Positions 17,973-26,814 are shown, counted from the first letter of the stretch. The stretch: DNA of 27,495 bases from JAQUGA01 sp964521105 (GCA_964521105.1 CAZFPO010000028.1:1-27495); one strand, 5' to 3'. Notes: generated by a model not told the origin, from the letters alone. Translations and numbers: made by a program.

Positions 17973-20480
17973 ATGGCCAAAAATTTGGTAATTGTGGAGT
18001 CTCCGGCCAAAGCAAAAACAATCGAAAAGTATTTAGGTAAAGATTTCGTTGTTAAATCAAGCATGGGACATATCCGCGATCTTCCATCGAAAGATATAGG
18101 AATAGATATTAAAAACAATTTTGAACCACTTTACGAAGTATTAGCCGATAAATCGAAAATAATAGGCGAATTAAAAAAATTATCAAAAGCTTCAGAAGTT
18201 GTATGGCTAGCTACCGACGAGGATAGAGAAGGAGAAGCCATTTCGTGGCATTTGATGGAGGCATTGAACATCCCCGTTGATAAAATTAAACGTATTGCTT
18301 TTCATGAAATTACCGAACGTGCTGTGTTAAATGCTGTTGAAAACCCTCGCTTAATTAATTTCAATTTAGTAAATGCTCAACAGGCTCGTCGGGTTTTAGA
18401 CCGAATTGTGGGATTTGAACTTTCGCCCGTTTTGTGGCGAAAAGTTAAACCAGCACTTTCTGCAGGAAGAGTTCAATCGGTTGCAGTTCGTTTAATTGTT
18501 GAACGCGAAAAAGAAATTCAAAATTTTCAATCACAATCGGTTTTTAAAGTTGTTGGTGATTTTTTAATTCATCGAAACAACGAATTTATTCCAATTAAAG
18601 CCGAATTGGATACCAAATTTGAGGATATAGAATCAGCTGAGAATTTTTTAAAAAACTGTATAAATTCTCAATATCAAATTTCAGACATTAACACCAATCC
18701 CGTAAAACGTTCCCCTTCTCCTCCGTTCACTACTTCTACTCTTCAACAAGAAGCTTCACGAAAACTTGGTTTTTCGGTATCTCGCACCATGACTCTTGCT
18801 CAACAATTATACGAAGAAGGATTAATTACATATATGCGTACCGACTCGTTAAACCTTTCCGATTTAGCTATTGGTGCAACAAAAAAAGAGATTATTTCGA
18901 TATATGGCTCCGATTACTCTAAGGTAAGAAAATATACTACTAAAACCAAAGGTGCTCAAGAAGCTCACGAGGCAATTCGACCTACTTATATGAGTAATTC
19001 GGAAATTCAAAAAGAGGCTTCTTTAAATAAATTATATAACTTAATTTGGAAAAGAACCATAGCTTCGCAAATGAGCGATGCATTACTCGAAAAAACAAAT
19101 ATTATAATTGATATATCCAATCATAAAAATAAGTTTATTTCTACTGGAGAAGTTGTTAAATTTGATGGCTTTTTAAAAGTTTATTTTGAGTCGAAAGATG
19201 ATGAAGAGGAAGAAAAAAATGAACAACAACTGCCGCAGGTTAAGGTGGGCGAAAAACTTACTGCTGAAAAAATTACAGCGCTACAAAAGTTTTCACAACA
19301 TGCTCCCCGATATACCGAAGCTAGTTTGGTTAAAAAACTTGAAGATTTAGGAATAGGACGCCCTTCAACTTATGCTCCTACCATTTCTACTATTCAAAAA
19401 CGAGGGTATGTTGTTCGTGAAGACAGGCAAGGTACAACCCGCGATATTTACATGTTAACCCTACAAAAAGGAGTTATAAAAAAAGATATAAAAACCGAAA
19501 AAACAGGATTCGAAAAAGCAAAAATGTTTCCAACAGATATTGGGATAATTGTAAATAATTTCTTAGTAGAACATTTTAAAGATATCTTAGACTATAATTT
19601 TACAGCTTCTGTTGAAAAAGAATTTGACGAAATAGCAGCGGGTGATATTGTGTGGCAAAAGATGATTTCTAAATTTTACACTCCATTTCATAAACACGTA
19701 ACAGATGCCATAAATAATTCCGAAAAAGCTAGTGGCGAAAGACTACTGGGTGTTGATGCTAAAACAAATAAAAATGTTTATGCAAAGCTAGGACGGTATG
19801 GTGCAATGATTCAACTAGGAGAAGTTAGTGATGAAAATAAACCAACTTTTGCCAAAATGAAAAAAGAACAAACTATCGATACAATTTCTCTCGAAGAAGC
19901 CCTAGATTTGTTTAAACTCCCACGTGTTGTTGGCGAAATTGAAGGAAAAGAGGTTACCGTTGGTATCGGTCGATTTGGACCTTATGCGAAAATTGAAAAT
20001 TCTTTTTATACTGTTCCTAAAGACAGAGATTTGATGGAAATTAGTATTGCCGAAATTGTTGAAATTGTTGAGCAAAAAAAAATCACTGAAAAACTTCGCG
20101 AACCCAGACTAATAGGTACTCATAACAACGAAAACGTTTTTGTAGCTGCTGGTAAATATGGTCCTTTTGTGAAAATTGGTGAAAAAAATAGTTCGTTACC
20201 ACGGGGTACTGATATTTCCAAAATTGAACTTTCAGAAGTGTTAGATATCCTCGAAAAAGTTAGTTCAAATGGGGTTATTAAAACTTTTACCGAAAACCCA
20301 GAACTTAAAGTACTATCGGGTAGATATGGTCCGTACATTAGCTATAATAAACAAAATTTTAAAATACCAAAAGGCACTAATGCTAACGATTTAACTTACA
20401 ACGACTGTATTACTATTACAAACTCTCCTGAAAACAAACCCTCTAAACGTAAAACTTTTAAAAAAACTAAAAAAAAGTAA
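17973..20480 (+). CDS. topA: DNA topoisomerase I (type IA)
   Basis: This 835-residue enzyme relaxes negatively supercoiled DNA through a single-strand break. The N-terminal Toprim domain has Glu9 (VIVESPAKAK) and the acidic set Asp82, Asp84, Glu86 (ATDEDREGEAI). The catalytic Tyr is Tyr287 in ITYMRTDS. The GIGRPSTYAP segment (~460) is typical of the family. Instead of the Cys4 zinc fingers of E. coli TopA, the last ~230 residues hold four repeats built around G-(R/K)-(Y/F)-G-x-(Y/F/M) followed by LP/VP/IP-K/R-(G/D), as in other Bacteroidota and cyanobacterial enzymes, ending in a Lys-rich tail that should contact DNA. It is followed after three bases by the arginase-fold gene, so the two are co-transcribed. 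Confidence 0.97.
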   Translation: MAKNLVIVESPAKAKTIEKYLGKDFVVKSSMGHIRDLPSKDIGIDIKNNFEPLYEVLADKSKIIGELKKLSKASEVVWLATDEDREGEAISWHLMEALNIPVDKIKRIAFHEITERAVLNAVENPRLINFNLVNAQQARRVLDRIVGFELSPVLWRKVKPALSAGRVQSVAVRLIVEREKEIQNFQSQSVFKVVGDFLIHRNNEFIPIKAELDTKFEDIESAENFLKNCINSQYQISDINTNPVKRSPSPPFTTSTLQQEASRKLGFSVSRTMTLAQQLYEEGLITYMRTDSLNLSDLAIGATKKEIISIYGSDYSKVRKYTTKTKGAQEAHEAIRPTYMSNSEIQKEASLNKLYNLIWKRTIASQMSDALLEKTNIIIDISNHKNKFISTGEVVKFDGFLKVYFESKDDEEEEKNEQQLPQVKVGEKLTAEKITALQKFSQHAPRYTEASLVKKLEDLGIGRPSTYAPTISTIQKRGYVVREDRQGTTRDIYMLTLQKGVIKKDIKTEKTGFEKAKMFPTDIGIIVNNFLVEHFKDILDYNFTASVEKEFDEIAAGDIVWQKMISKFYTPFHKHVTDAINNSEKASGERLLGVDAKTNKNVYAKLGRYGAMIQLGEVSDENKPTFAKMKKEQTIDTISLEEALDLFKLPRVVGEIEGKEVTVGIGRFGPYAKIENSFYTVPKDRDLMEISIAEIVEIVEQKKITEKLREPRLIGTHNNENVFVAAGKYGPFVKIGEKNSSLPRGTDISKIELSEVLDILEKVSSNGVIKTFTENPELKVLSGRYGPYISYNKQNFKIPKGTNANDLTYNDCITITNSPENKPSKRKTFKKTKKK

Positions 20481-20483
20481 GTT

Positions 20484-21665
20484 ATGATGGATTTACACCT
20501 TTTTTTTGAACCCGTTAATGATGAAATAATATCTTTCGATAGTAATAAATATAGTAATAGTGCATTTGGAAATTTATTTCAAATTAATCGTTCCGAAAGT
20601 GAATTTCCAAGCCTCGAAGGTGTAGATATGGCTATAATTGGTATTTGCGAAGATAGAAAAGCACTCGAAAATCAAGGTTGCGGTAAAGCCCCAGATTATA
20701 TTAGAAATAAATTATATCAACTTTATGCAAGCAAACCTAATACAAATATTGCCGATCTTGGTAATATTCGTAACGGGCAAAGCGTTAATGATACATATGT
20801 TGCATTAAGCGAAATAATGGCAATTTTATTTGAATATAATATTGTCCCAATTATTATTGGTGGAAGCCAAGATTTAACGTTTGCAATGTATAAAGCCTAC
20901 GAAAAAATTAAAAGAGTAATTAATATTGTTTCCGTAGATTCCCGATTTGATATCGGTTCTGAGGAACAAGAAATTGACTCACAGGCATATGTCAATAAGC
21001 TAATTCTTCAACAACCAAATTACTTGTTTAATTTTACAAATTTAGGCTATCAAACTTATTTTGTTGAACAGGATTCTATTGAGTTAATGAAAAATTTATT
21101 TTTCGACACCTATCGTTTGGGTAATGTGCGGGCTGATATGCAAGAAGTTGAGCCTGTAATGCGAAACGCCGACATGGTTTCAATAGATGCAGGAGCGGTT
21201 AAACAAAGCGATATGCCAGCTAATTTTTTTGCATCTCCAAATGGTTTTGCCGGAGATGAAATTTGTCAAATAACACGCTATGCCGGAATTAGCGATAAGC
21301 TTACATCGGTTGGTTTTTTTGAATATAATCCATTGCTCGATAGTAATTGGCAATCTGCTGGATTAATTTCTCAAATGATATGGTATTTTATCGAAGGGTT
21401 TTATAATCGAAAAAATGATTATCCTAATATTACAAAAGACCATTTTATTAAGTATTTTGTCTCTATTCAGGATGGATTGTATGATATCAAATTTTATAAA
21501 AGCAAAAAAACTGAACGTTGGTGGATGGAAGTACCATATCCTTCAAACAAAAAAGCAAGATACGAAAGACATAATATTATCCCTTGTTCATACAAAGACT
21601 ACGAAACCGCTTGCAACGATGATATCCCCGAAAGATGGTGGCAAGCATTGAAAAAGATGATTTAG
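20484..21665 (+). CDS. Degenerate arginase/formiminoglutamase-fold protein
   Basis: This 393-residue protein resembles the ureohydrolase fold (arginase, agmatinase, formimidoylglutamase) over ~50-320 and has a C-terminal extension of ~70 residues rich in Trp (ERWW twice). The metal site is damaged at three of six ligand positions. The GGDH motif reads GGSQD (126-130), so the His is Gln129. DAHxD reads DSRFD (152-156), so the His is Arg154. The SxDxDxxDP loop reads SIDAGAVKQSD (233-243), so the second Asp is Gly237. Asp152, Asp156 and Asp235 remain. A binuclear Mn centre is therefore unlikely, and the automatic label formimidoylglutamase should be doubted. I recall similar GGSQD versions in other Bacteroidota, so this may be a family with a new role. 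It starts three bases after topA; an ATG at 20487 is equally possible. Confidence 0.8.
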   Translation: MMDLHLFFEPVNDEIISFDSNKYSNSAFGNLFQINRSESEFPSLEGVDMAIIGICEDRKALENQGCGKAPDYIRNKLYQLYASKPNTNIADLGNIRNGQSVNDTYVALSEIMAILFEYNIVPIIIGGSQDLTFAMYKAYEKIKRVINIVSVDSRFDIGSEEQEIDSQAYVNKLILQQPNYLFNFTNLGYQTYFVEQDSIELMKNLFFDTYRLGNVRADMQEVEPVMRNADMVSIDAGAVKQSDMPANFFASPNGFAGDEICQITRYAGISDKLTSVGFFEYNPLLDSNWQSAGLISQMIWYFIEGFYNRKNDYPNITKDHFIKYFVSIQDGLYDIKFYKSKKTERWWMEVPYPSNKKARYERHNIIPCSYKDYETACNDDIPERWWQALKKMI

Positions 21666-21668
21666 TGG

Positions 21669-22271
21669 TTAAGCTAAATGCAAAATATTTTTTCGTAAAA
21701 CTACATTAAATATAAATAATGATTTTATCGAACCGGAAGCGTAAAAATGCAAAAGCGTTCCCTCCCAGGCATTTATAATAAATTCTGATAATTTTTCAGC
21801 ATCAACACGTGGATCCATTGTCCCGTTTTTCTTTGCTTCGATAATGCACATATAGTGTCCTCTTTTAACCATGTTAAATACATCAAATGCTGCTTGTTTT
21901 ACATCTTGATTATTTGTCATGTGTATAATGCGGTTCGCTATAGTTCCAAAAGGAAAAGTATTTTTATTAACATAATGGTCAACATAATAACTATATAAAT
22001 TTTCAATTCTTTTTAATGGCTCAATTTTTATATCACCTAAAATTGGCTCAATTAATTCTTGAATGTTTCGAGTATAATAGGCAATAATTTGCATTAAAAA
22101 TTCATCATAATCACGAAATAAAACGGTAAACTCCTTTTCGCTTATATTCATTGCCTTGCAAGCGTTGTTTAACGAAAATTCAATGTGGTCGTTTTTTTGA
22201 AATACTTCAAGGGCTACTTGTGTTAGTTCATTTTTTTTTATTAATTGAACATCAATGTCAAATGCATTCAT
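21669..22271 (-). CDS. TetR-like transcriptional regulator
   Basis: This 200-residue protein has an N-terminal helix-turn-helix of TetR type (~12-55): a helix ending in VFQKND, then LNNACKAMNISEKEFTVLF, where classical TetR proteins have IA...GVS...LY..F. The remaining ~145 residues are helical, as in TetR ligand and dimer domains. It should bind DNA as a dimer and repress a gene, possibly its own. The open frame runs 12 codons further to a GTG at 22307, but a -7 box overlaps that codon, so the ATG at 22271 is preferred. It converges with the arginase-fold gene with only three bases between stops. No target gene is evident; the neighbouring barrel-waaA-peptidase operon ends 145 bases upstream of it. 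Confidence 0.8.
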   Translation of the reverse strand: MNAFDIDVQLIKKNELTQVALEVFQKNDHIEFSLNNACKAMNISEKEFTVLFRDYDEFLMQIIAYYTRNIQELIEPILGDIKIEPLKRIENLYSYYVDHYVNKNTFPFGTIANRIIHMTNNQDVKQAAFDVFNMVKRGHYMCIIEAKKNGTMDPRVDAEKLSEFIINAWEGTLLHFYASGSIKSLFIFNVVLRKNILHLA

Positions 22272-22302
22272 TTGGTAATATTTAAGATATTTACTTTGCC
22301 AA
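22272..22302 (-). promoter_or_regulatory. Imperfect palindrome in the TetR-like gene leader, candidate operator
   Basis: TTGG (22272-22275) and CCAA (22299-22302) flank a partly symmetric AT-rich core with AATAT and ATATT arms. It lies between the predicted transcription start and the ATG. The position suits autorepression, but the symmetry is weak. Confidence 0.25.
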
Positions 22303-22306
22303 TGCA

Positions 22307-22314
22307 CAAACTTA
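22307..22314 (-). promoter_or_regulatory. Candidate -7 box for the TetR-like regulator
   Basis: The minus strand reads TAAGTTTG, a full match to TAnnTTTG, ending 35 bases before the ATG at 22271. It overlaps the alternative GTG start at 22307 and so argues against it. No -33 element was seen. Confidence 0.45.
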
Positions 22315-22416
22315 CAAAAAATCTTTTATTATATCCTTTAGCCGTTATGTAAATAAAATAAAATATACGTTAAATTTTTATTTTTCAGATTAACAGAGAG
22401 TTTGAGGTTAAATAGT

Positions 22417-24252
22417 TTAGTGTTTTATGAAATTATTATTAAATATATTGTTTTTACAGTCTATTAATTGAACTAAATACACTCCTTTAGAAAGCATAGA
22501 TACATCAACTTTTGATGTAAATTGAGGAAAATTAAATGATTCTTCAATAACTAAGTGCCCTAATATATCATAAATAAAAAGTTTCCTTATTTCACCGTTA
22601 TAACTATAAAATGTAAAATTATCACAAGTTGGATTTGGATATAATAAAAAATCACAAGTTTTTTTATAGCTAGCAATCGACTTTTTAATTTGAGGAGTTA
22701 TTAAATGATAATTCGGGTTAACAATTATACTGTCGGCTGAAAAACTTAAATTTACAAAATATGTTTCTTCAATATCATTTAGATAAATTGAAATTAGCGT
22801 GTCTTTAAAACAATTTTTTACTAATAATTCCACATTGCCATCGTAAATCAAATGGTTACTCATTGAATTTTTTTGGTTCAAATGAATCGTTAATTTGTTT
22901 TGATCATCGATTAATGCAATTAGAGTAAGTTGGGGAAATCCCTCGCTATAAAACCAGTAATCAAAAAAAATATCAAAATTCAAGTTAGAAGTGTTTTCTA
23001 AAATAGTTTTAAAATCAATTGTCGATGAAAAATTGTAGGAATAAACATAATCATTTAAGTAGTTTTTCATTGTTAAATAGTATAAAGAATCGCCAATTTG
23101 ATGATGAATCATATGAAGCAACATGCCTCCTTTTTCGTACGATAATCTGCCTGAAAAAATCCGGTTTCTATCATTTGTGTCATTTACCCATACACTACCG
23201 TTTGATTGAGAAGTAATGCTGTTTACACAATATTTTCTCCAACTATCGAAGCCATTTGGCGAGGGTTCATAATTTAGTAATAAATTTGATGTATAAGTTG
23301 CAAATCCTTCGTTTAGCCAGACATCTCTCCACGATGAGCAAGTGATGTAATTACCAAACCAATGATGCGATAATTCGTGTGCAACTAACATGTATGAATA
23401 ACTGGACATAAAAGTAATCGTTTGGTTTTCCATACCTCCATATCCAGGTATTTGAGCATGTCCATATTTTTCTTTTTTAAAAGGATAAACGCCGTAGGTA
23501 ATATTAAAATAGTTCATCATAATGGCTGTAGCAAAGCTGTGTTGTCGATATTCTGCTTCATATTCGGGGAAAACAAAGTTCATTATCGGAATAGTGTCTT
23601 GTTGATAATAAGCAGTATCGTTATACAATATATAGTTGGTTGTGGCAATACCAACCAAGTATGGTGTTATTGGATAGCGATGTTTCCAAAAAGAAAATCG
23701 TTGGTTATCAATAATGGTATCCGAAATTAAAACTCCATTTGAAGCAGACAGATATTTTGATGGAGATTCAATGAAAATATCCATTGAGTCTATTTTGTCG
23801 GATAAGCTATTTTGGGTTGGCCACCAATCAGCACAGCCGTATGGTTGCGATTGAGTCCAAAATATGGGAACAGTATCATGTTTTCCAAAGTTAGTTGAGT
23901 TATTATTAAAAACATTATGCGGTATACCTTTATAATGAATGTAAATAGAATCAACTCGATTTTTTGAAAAATTTGAGTTGTTTTCAATTCTTATTTTATG
24001 ATTTAATCGTGTATATGGATATTCTATGTTTTGATATTTTAAACTTACCATGTGAAACGTGTCATTTAAGTCAATTTCAATAAGGTTTGTTGTTTCAAAT
24101 GGTTTAAAATAAATTACCGATTCACCTTCAATAAATGTAGTATCGGGATTTACTTTGAAAATTAATCGTTGATATGTAATGTTAATTTGTGCAACATTAG
24201 TGTTTAAAGTGAAAGCAAAAACCAATGATAGAATTGCAAATTTAGCTTTCAA
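22417..24252 (-). CDS. Secreted M1-family metallo-aminopeptidase with T9SS sorting domain
   Basis: This 611-residue zinc aminopeptidase is exported (signal peptide, cleavage expected before Gln22). It has the M1 beta-saddle N-domain (~25-200) and a thermolysin-like catalytic domain. The exopeptidase motif is GGMEN (272-276). Zinc binding is H292-E-L-S-H296 with the third ligand Glu315 exactly 18 residues later, and the catalytic Tyr is probably in LSYEKGGM. It lacks the long C-terminal helical domain of large M1 enzymes. Instead, after the catalytic domain, a T9SS type A sorting domain begins at about 535 (LLYPNP). It would trim N-terminal residues from peptides outside the cell or on its surface. 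It starts 11 bases after waaA and is the last gene of that operon. It holds ten D-[S/T]-[AILVMT] sites. Confidence 0.92.
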   Translation of the reverse strand: MKAKFAILSLVFAFTLNTNVAQINITYQRLIFKVNPDTTFIEGESVIYFKPFETTNLIEIDLNDTFHMVSLKYQNIEYPYTRLNHKIRIENNSNFSKNRVDSIYIHYKGIPHNVFNNNSTNFGKHDTVPIFWTQSQPYGCADWWPTQNSLSDKIDSMDIFIESPSKYLSASNGVLISDTIIDNQRFSFWKHRYPITPYLVGIATTNYILYNDTAYYQQDTIPIMNFVFPEYEAEYRQHSFATAIMMNYFNITYGVYPFKKEKYGHAQIPGYGGMENQTITFMSSYSYMLVAHELSHHWFGNYITCSSWRDVWLNEGFATYTSNLLLNYEPSPNGFDSWRKYCVNSITSQSNGSVWVNDTNDRNRIFSGRLSYEKGGMLLHMIHHQIGDSLYYLTMKNYLNDYVYSYNFSSTIDFKTILENTSNLNFDIFFDYWFYSEGFPQLTLIALIDDQNKLTIHLNQKNSMSNHLIYDGNVELLVKNCFKDTLISIYLNDIEETYFVNLSFSADSIIVNPNYHLITPQIKKSIASYKKTCDFLLYPNPTCDNFTFYSYNGEIRKLFIYDILGHLVIEESFNFPQFTSKVDVSMLSKGVYLVQLIDCKNNIFNNNFIKH

Positions 24253-24263
24253 AAGGTAAGGTT

Positions 24264-25493
24264 TTATTTAAAAACATGATTAAAAATTGCTTCTGTTGCT
24301 CCGTTATTTCTGATGGTAAAAGCTTTTGAAATTTCGCTGCATTTACTTGTTTGTTCAGTATTATTTATAAAATTTGTAATTAAATTGGTTAATTCCTCCG
24401 AGTTATTAATAGAAAAAGCACCACCTTCCATTATCAACGAAACGGCTTCTTGAAATTTTTTGTAATTAGGTCCAAAAATAATAGGTTTTCCATAGCAAGA
24501 TGCTTCTAAAATATTATGTATTCCTTTGCCAAAACCTCCCCCAATATATGCTAAAAAACCATATTGATATAAGCTACTTAATAATCCAACGGAATCAATA
24601 ATTAAAACGTCAAAATCATTTTTTTCGATTAATTGAAGTTGCGAAAATCTCATACATTTTCTGTCTTTAAAACAATTTTCGATAAATTTAATTCTAACCT
24701 CATCAACATCATGAGGTGCAATTATTATCTTAATTTGTGGGAATTGAATCGTTGCTTTTTGGATAAGCTTTTCATCATCGAGCCAACTACTACCAACTAC
24801 TATGGTTTTATTAATATCTAAATTTGCAAACTGTTCAATGTTTATTGGTTTACTGCAAATTTCTGATACTCTGTCAAAACGAGTGTCGCCCGACTTAATT
24901 GCATTTTCAATTCCTATGGTTTTTAGGAGTTGCAAACTTTCTTGGTTTTGAGTGTAAAAAAAACGAATTTTTTTTAATTGTTTTCTAAACCACGTTCCGT
25001 ACCATTTAAAAAAAATATGATTTTTGCGGAAAATTGCTGAAATAATGTATAATGGAATTTCATTTATATTAAGCCGATTAATATAGTTGTACCAGTATTC
25101 GTACTTTATGAAAAACACCTTTTCAGGGGATATAATTTCGATAAATCTTTTTGAATTTTTAATGGAATCGATGGGTAAATATGAAACATAATCAGCCACA
25201 GTATAGTTTTTTCTGATTTCGTAACCCGAAGGAGAGAAAAAAGTTAGCAATATTGCATATTCTGGTTTTTCTTTTTTAACTTTTTCAATAAAAGGACGCC
25301 CTTGTTCAAATTCACCGAGTGATGCACAATGAAACCATATAATTGGTTTATTATTATTGTTTTTAAAATCAATTAAATGGTTAAAGATATTTTTTCGCCC
25401 ATTAATCCATAGTTTAGCTTTTGGATTAACTATTGAAAATAGTTTTATTATAAAGCCATAAAAAAAAATAGATATGGAATATAAAAGCCTCAT
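24264..25493 (-). CDS. waaA: 3-deoxy-D-manno-octulosonic acid (Kdo) transferase
   Basis: This 409-residue GT30-family enzyme transfers Kdo from CMP-Kdo to lipid IVA, the first step of LPS core assembly, at the inner face of the inner membrane. An N-terminal membrane-anchoring helix (~4-22) is followed by the acceptor domain with Glu61 in CASLGEFEQGRP, the expected catalytic base. The second Rossmann domain has VVGSSWLDDE, and the donor-site block GKPIIFGPNYKKFQEA sits near the C-terminus. It is slightly shorter than the E. coli enzyme (425). It lies in an operon between the barrel-like protein (nine-base gap) and the M1 peptidase (11-base gap), which places LPS core synthesis beside outer-membrane and secreted products. 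Confidence 0.95.
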   Translation of the reverse strand: MRLLYSISIFFYGFIIKLFSIVNPKAKLWINGRKNIFNHLIDFKNNNNKPIIWFHCASLGEFEQGRPFIEKVKKEKPEYAILLTFFSPSGYEIRKNYTVADYVSYLPIDSIKNSKRFIEIISPEKVFFIKYEYWYNYINRLNINEIPLYIISAIFRKNHIFFKWYGTWFRKQLKKIRFFYTQNQESLQLLKTIGIENAIKSGDTRFDRVSEICSKPINIEQFANLDINKTIVVGSSWLDDEKLIQKATIQFPQIKIIIAPHDVDEVRIKFIENCFKDRKCMRFSQLQLIEKNDFDVLIIDSVGLLSSLYQYGFLAYIGGGFGKGIHNILEASCYGKPIIFGPNYKKFQEAVSLIMEGGAFSINNSEELTNLITNFINNTEQTSKCSEISKAFTIRNNGATEAIFNHVFK

Positions 25494-25502
25494 AAACTAT
25501 TT

Positions 25503-26255
25503 TTATTTGTAGTAAAATGGGTCGGGACTTCTTTTATAAATTGGAATAATCCAACCGGCTTTTATTCCAAAAATTACATCAAAGCGTTTCTCTTCAAATT
25601 TTTTAGCAAGAATAAAATCCCACGAACGTCTGTTCTCGGTCCATGCAGCAGAAATTTCTAATCCAACATAAGTGTTAAATATATTTTTTTTATTAATCCA
25701 AACATAGCCAACAAATTGATTTAATGCAAAGCCATTAGATAGCTTATCATAACCCTTTTTATAATCGCCTTTTATTTGTGGTGCTAAATTTAGAGGGTTG
25801 TTTATTAATATTTTATGTTGCAATAATCCTATCCCCGAGTTAACCCAAATACCAGAATTTTTATTTTTTGTAACCGGAAATATCTTGCCAAATTTCAAAA
25901 AGGTAGTCCAACCTCTTTCCATTAAATTAATTTCGGCATACTGACCATTTCCGTCAATAATAACACCTTCTGTTGTAAGAATTGAAGCTAAATATGAATT
26001 TTCATTTTTCACATCGTCTCCAAAAAAATAATTATAAGAACATCCAAAAGTAAAGTTGTTTTTATTTTTAATATTAAATCCGGCTCCAACAATCGAGTTC
26101 ATGCCAAATCTTTTTGACATATCTGCGGCGGGCATATCGTAACCAGCATTAATATCAAAAAACATTATTAAATCACTTGAATCTATTGGGGTTTGAGAAT
26201 AGCTCTGAATTGAGAGAGTTATATAAAATAACAGTAAAAAAAAAGTTTTTTTCAT
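25503..26255 (-). CDS. Predicted outer-membrane beta-barrel protein of unknown function
   Basis: This 250-residue protein has a signal peptide (cleavage expected before Gln21) and a mature part of alternating hydrophobic and polar residues with many Gly, Asn and aromatic residues, typical of an 8- to 10-strand outer-membrane barrel. Its ending, SPDPFYYK, is aromatic but not a classic terminal Phe. Segments such as GAGFNIKNKNNFTFG and GYVWINKKNIFNTYVG read as barrel hairpins. I do not recognise a specific family. The open frame extends upstream to a TTG at 26288, but a -7 box lies there, so the ATG at 26255 is preferred. It is first in the operon with waaA and the M1 peptidase. Confidence 0.75.
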   Translation of the reverse strand: MKKTFFLLLFYITLSIQSYSQTPIDSSDLIMFFDINAGYDMPAADMSKRFGMNSIVGAGFNIKNKNNFTFGCSYNYFFGDDVKNENSYLASILTTEGVIIDGNGQYAEINLMERGWTTFLKFGKIFPVTKNKNSGIWVNSGIGLLQHKILINNPLNLAPQIKGDYKKGYDKLSNGFALNQFVGYVWINKKNIFNTYVGLEISAAWTENRRSWDFILAKKFEEKRFDVIFGIKAGWIIPIYKRSPDPFYYK

Positions 26256-26285
26256 TTGAAAACAAAAAATAAATATTAATCCAAG

Positions 26286-26293
26286 CAAAAGTA
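26286..26293 (-). promoter_or_regulatory. Candidate -7 box of the barrel-waaA-peptidase operon
   Basis: The minus strand reads TACTTTTG followed by C, identical to the fetAB box, ending 30 bases before the ATG at 26255. A small inverted repeat (GTAGT at 26291-26295 and ACTAC at 26302-26306) overlaps its upstream edge. No -33 TTTG was found. Confidence 0.45.
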
Positions 26294-26364
26294 GTAGAAA
26301 AACTACAATACATAAGCTTGTTAACGTTTTTTTTGGTAATTGAGTATGTAAATAAGGAATTTAT

Positions 26365-26796
26365 TTATTCAGTGGGTTTAGGCATGCAGTATTGAATAAT
26401 TAAATCAATCACGTCTGAATAACCAAGTTTGTTTGCTTTATCCCAGTCTTCGCATGCACCGGTAGTGTCTTTTAGTTCAAATTTTGCTAATCCTCTGAGA
26501 TGAAATACCTCAGCATAATTTGGTTGTAATTCGAGTGCTTTATTATAATCTAAAATGGCATCCTGATATCTGTTAAGATGGTGTTTTGCTTGTCCTCGAA
26601 AAGCTAAAATATTTGCATCATTAGATTTTAGCACGTATGCTTTTTCAAAGCTATCAAGTGCTTTTTCGTAATGTTTTTTTTCTAAATGCTTTATTCCGAG
26701 TTTTAAAAAATCATCTGATGTGCTTTGCGAAAAAGCAGTTAAACTAAAAATAGAAACTAAAATGGATATAAATATATTTTTTTTCAGTGTTTTCAT
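26365..26796 (-). CDS. Exported TPR protein, paralogue of the next gene
   Basis: This 143-residue protein has a signal peptide (cleavage expected before Gln24), then about three tetratricopeptide helices pairs (~30-130). Typical TPR residues are visible in HYEKALDSFEKA and YQDAILDYNKALELQPNYAE. The C-terminal block has GACEDW and a second Cys 22 residues after the first. It is probably a periplasmic or outer-membrane-associated binding protein with an unknown partner. It lies 18 bases after its paralogue, so they share a transcript. In the core repeat region I count 40 identities in 55 aligned residues with the paralogue. No terminator hairpin was seen after it. Confidence 0.85.
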   Translation of the reverse strand: MKTLKKNIFISILVSIFSLTAFSQSTSDDFLKLGIKHLEKKHYEKALDSFEKAYVLKSNDANILAFRGQAKHHLNRYQDAILDYNKALELQPNYAEVFHLRGLAKFELKDTTGACEDWDKANKLGYSDVIDLIIQYCMPKPTE

Positions 26797-26814
26797 AAAA
26801 TGGTTTTTATTTAA

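Noticed and set aside
21655..21685. Possible terminator between the arginase-fold and TetR-like genes
   Set aside because: Only a five-base AT-rich stem (TTTAG/CTAAA) could be drawn, with no T-tract. Too weak to list.
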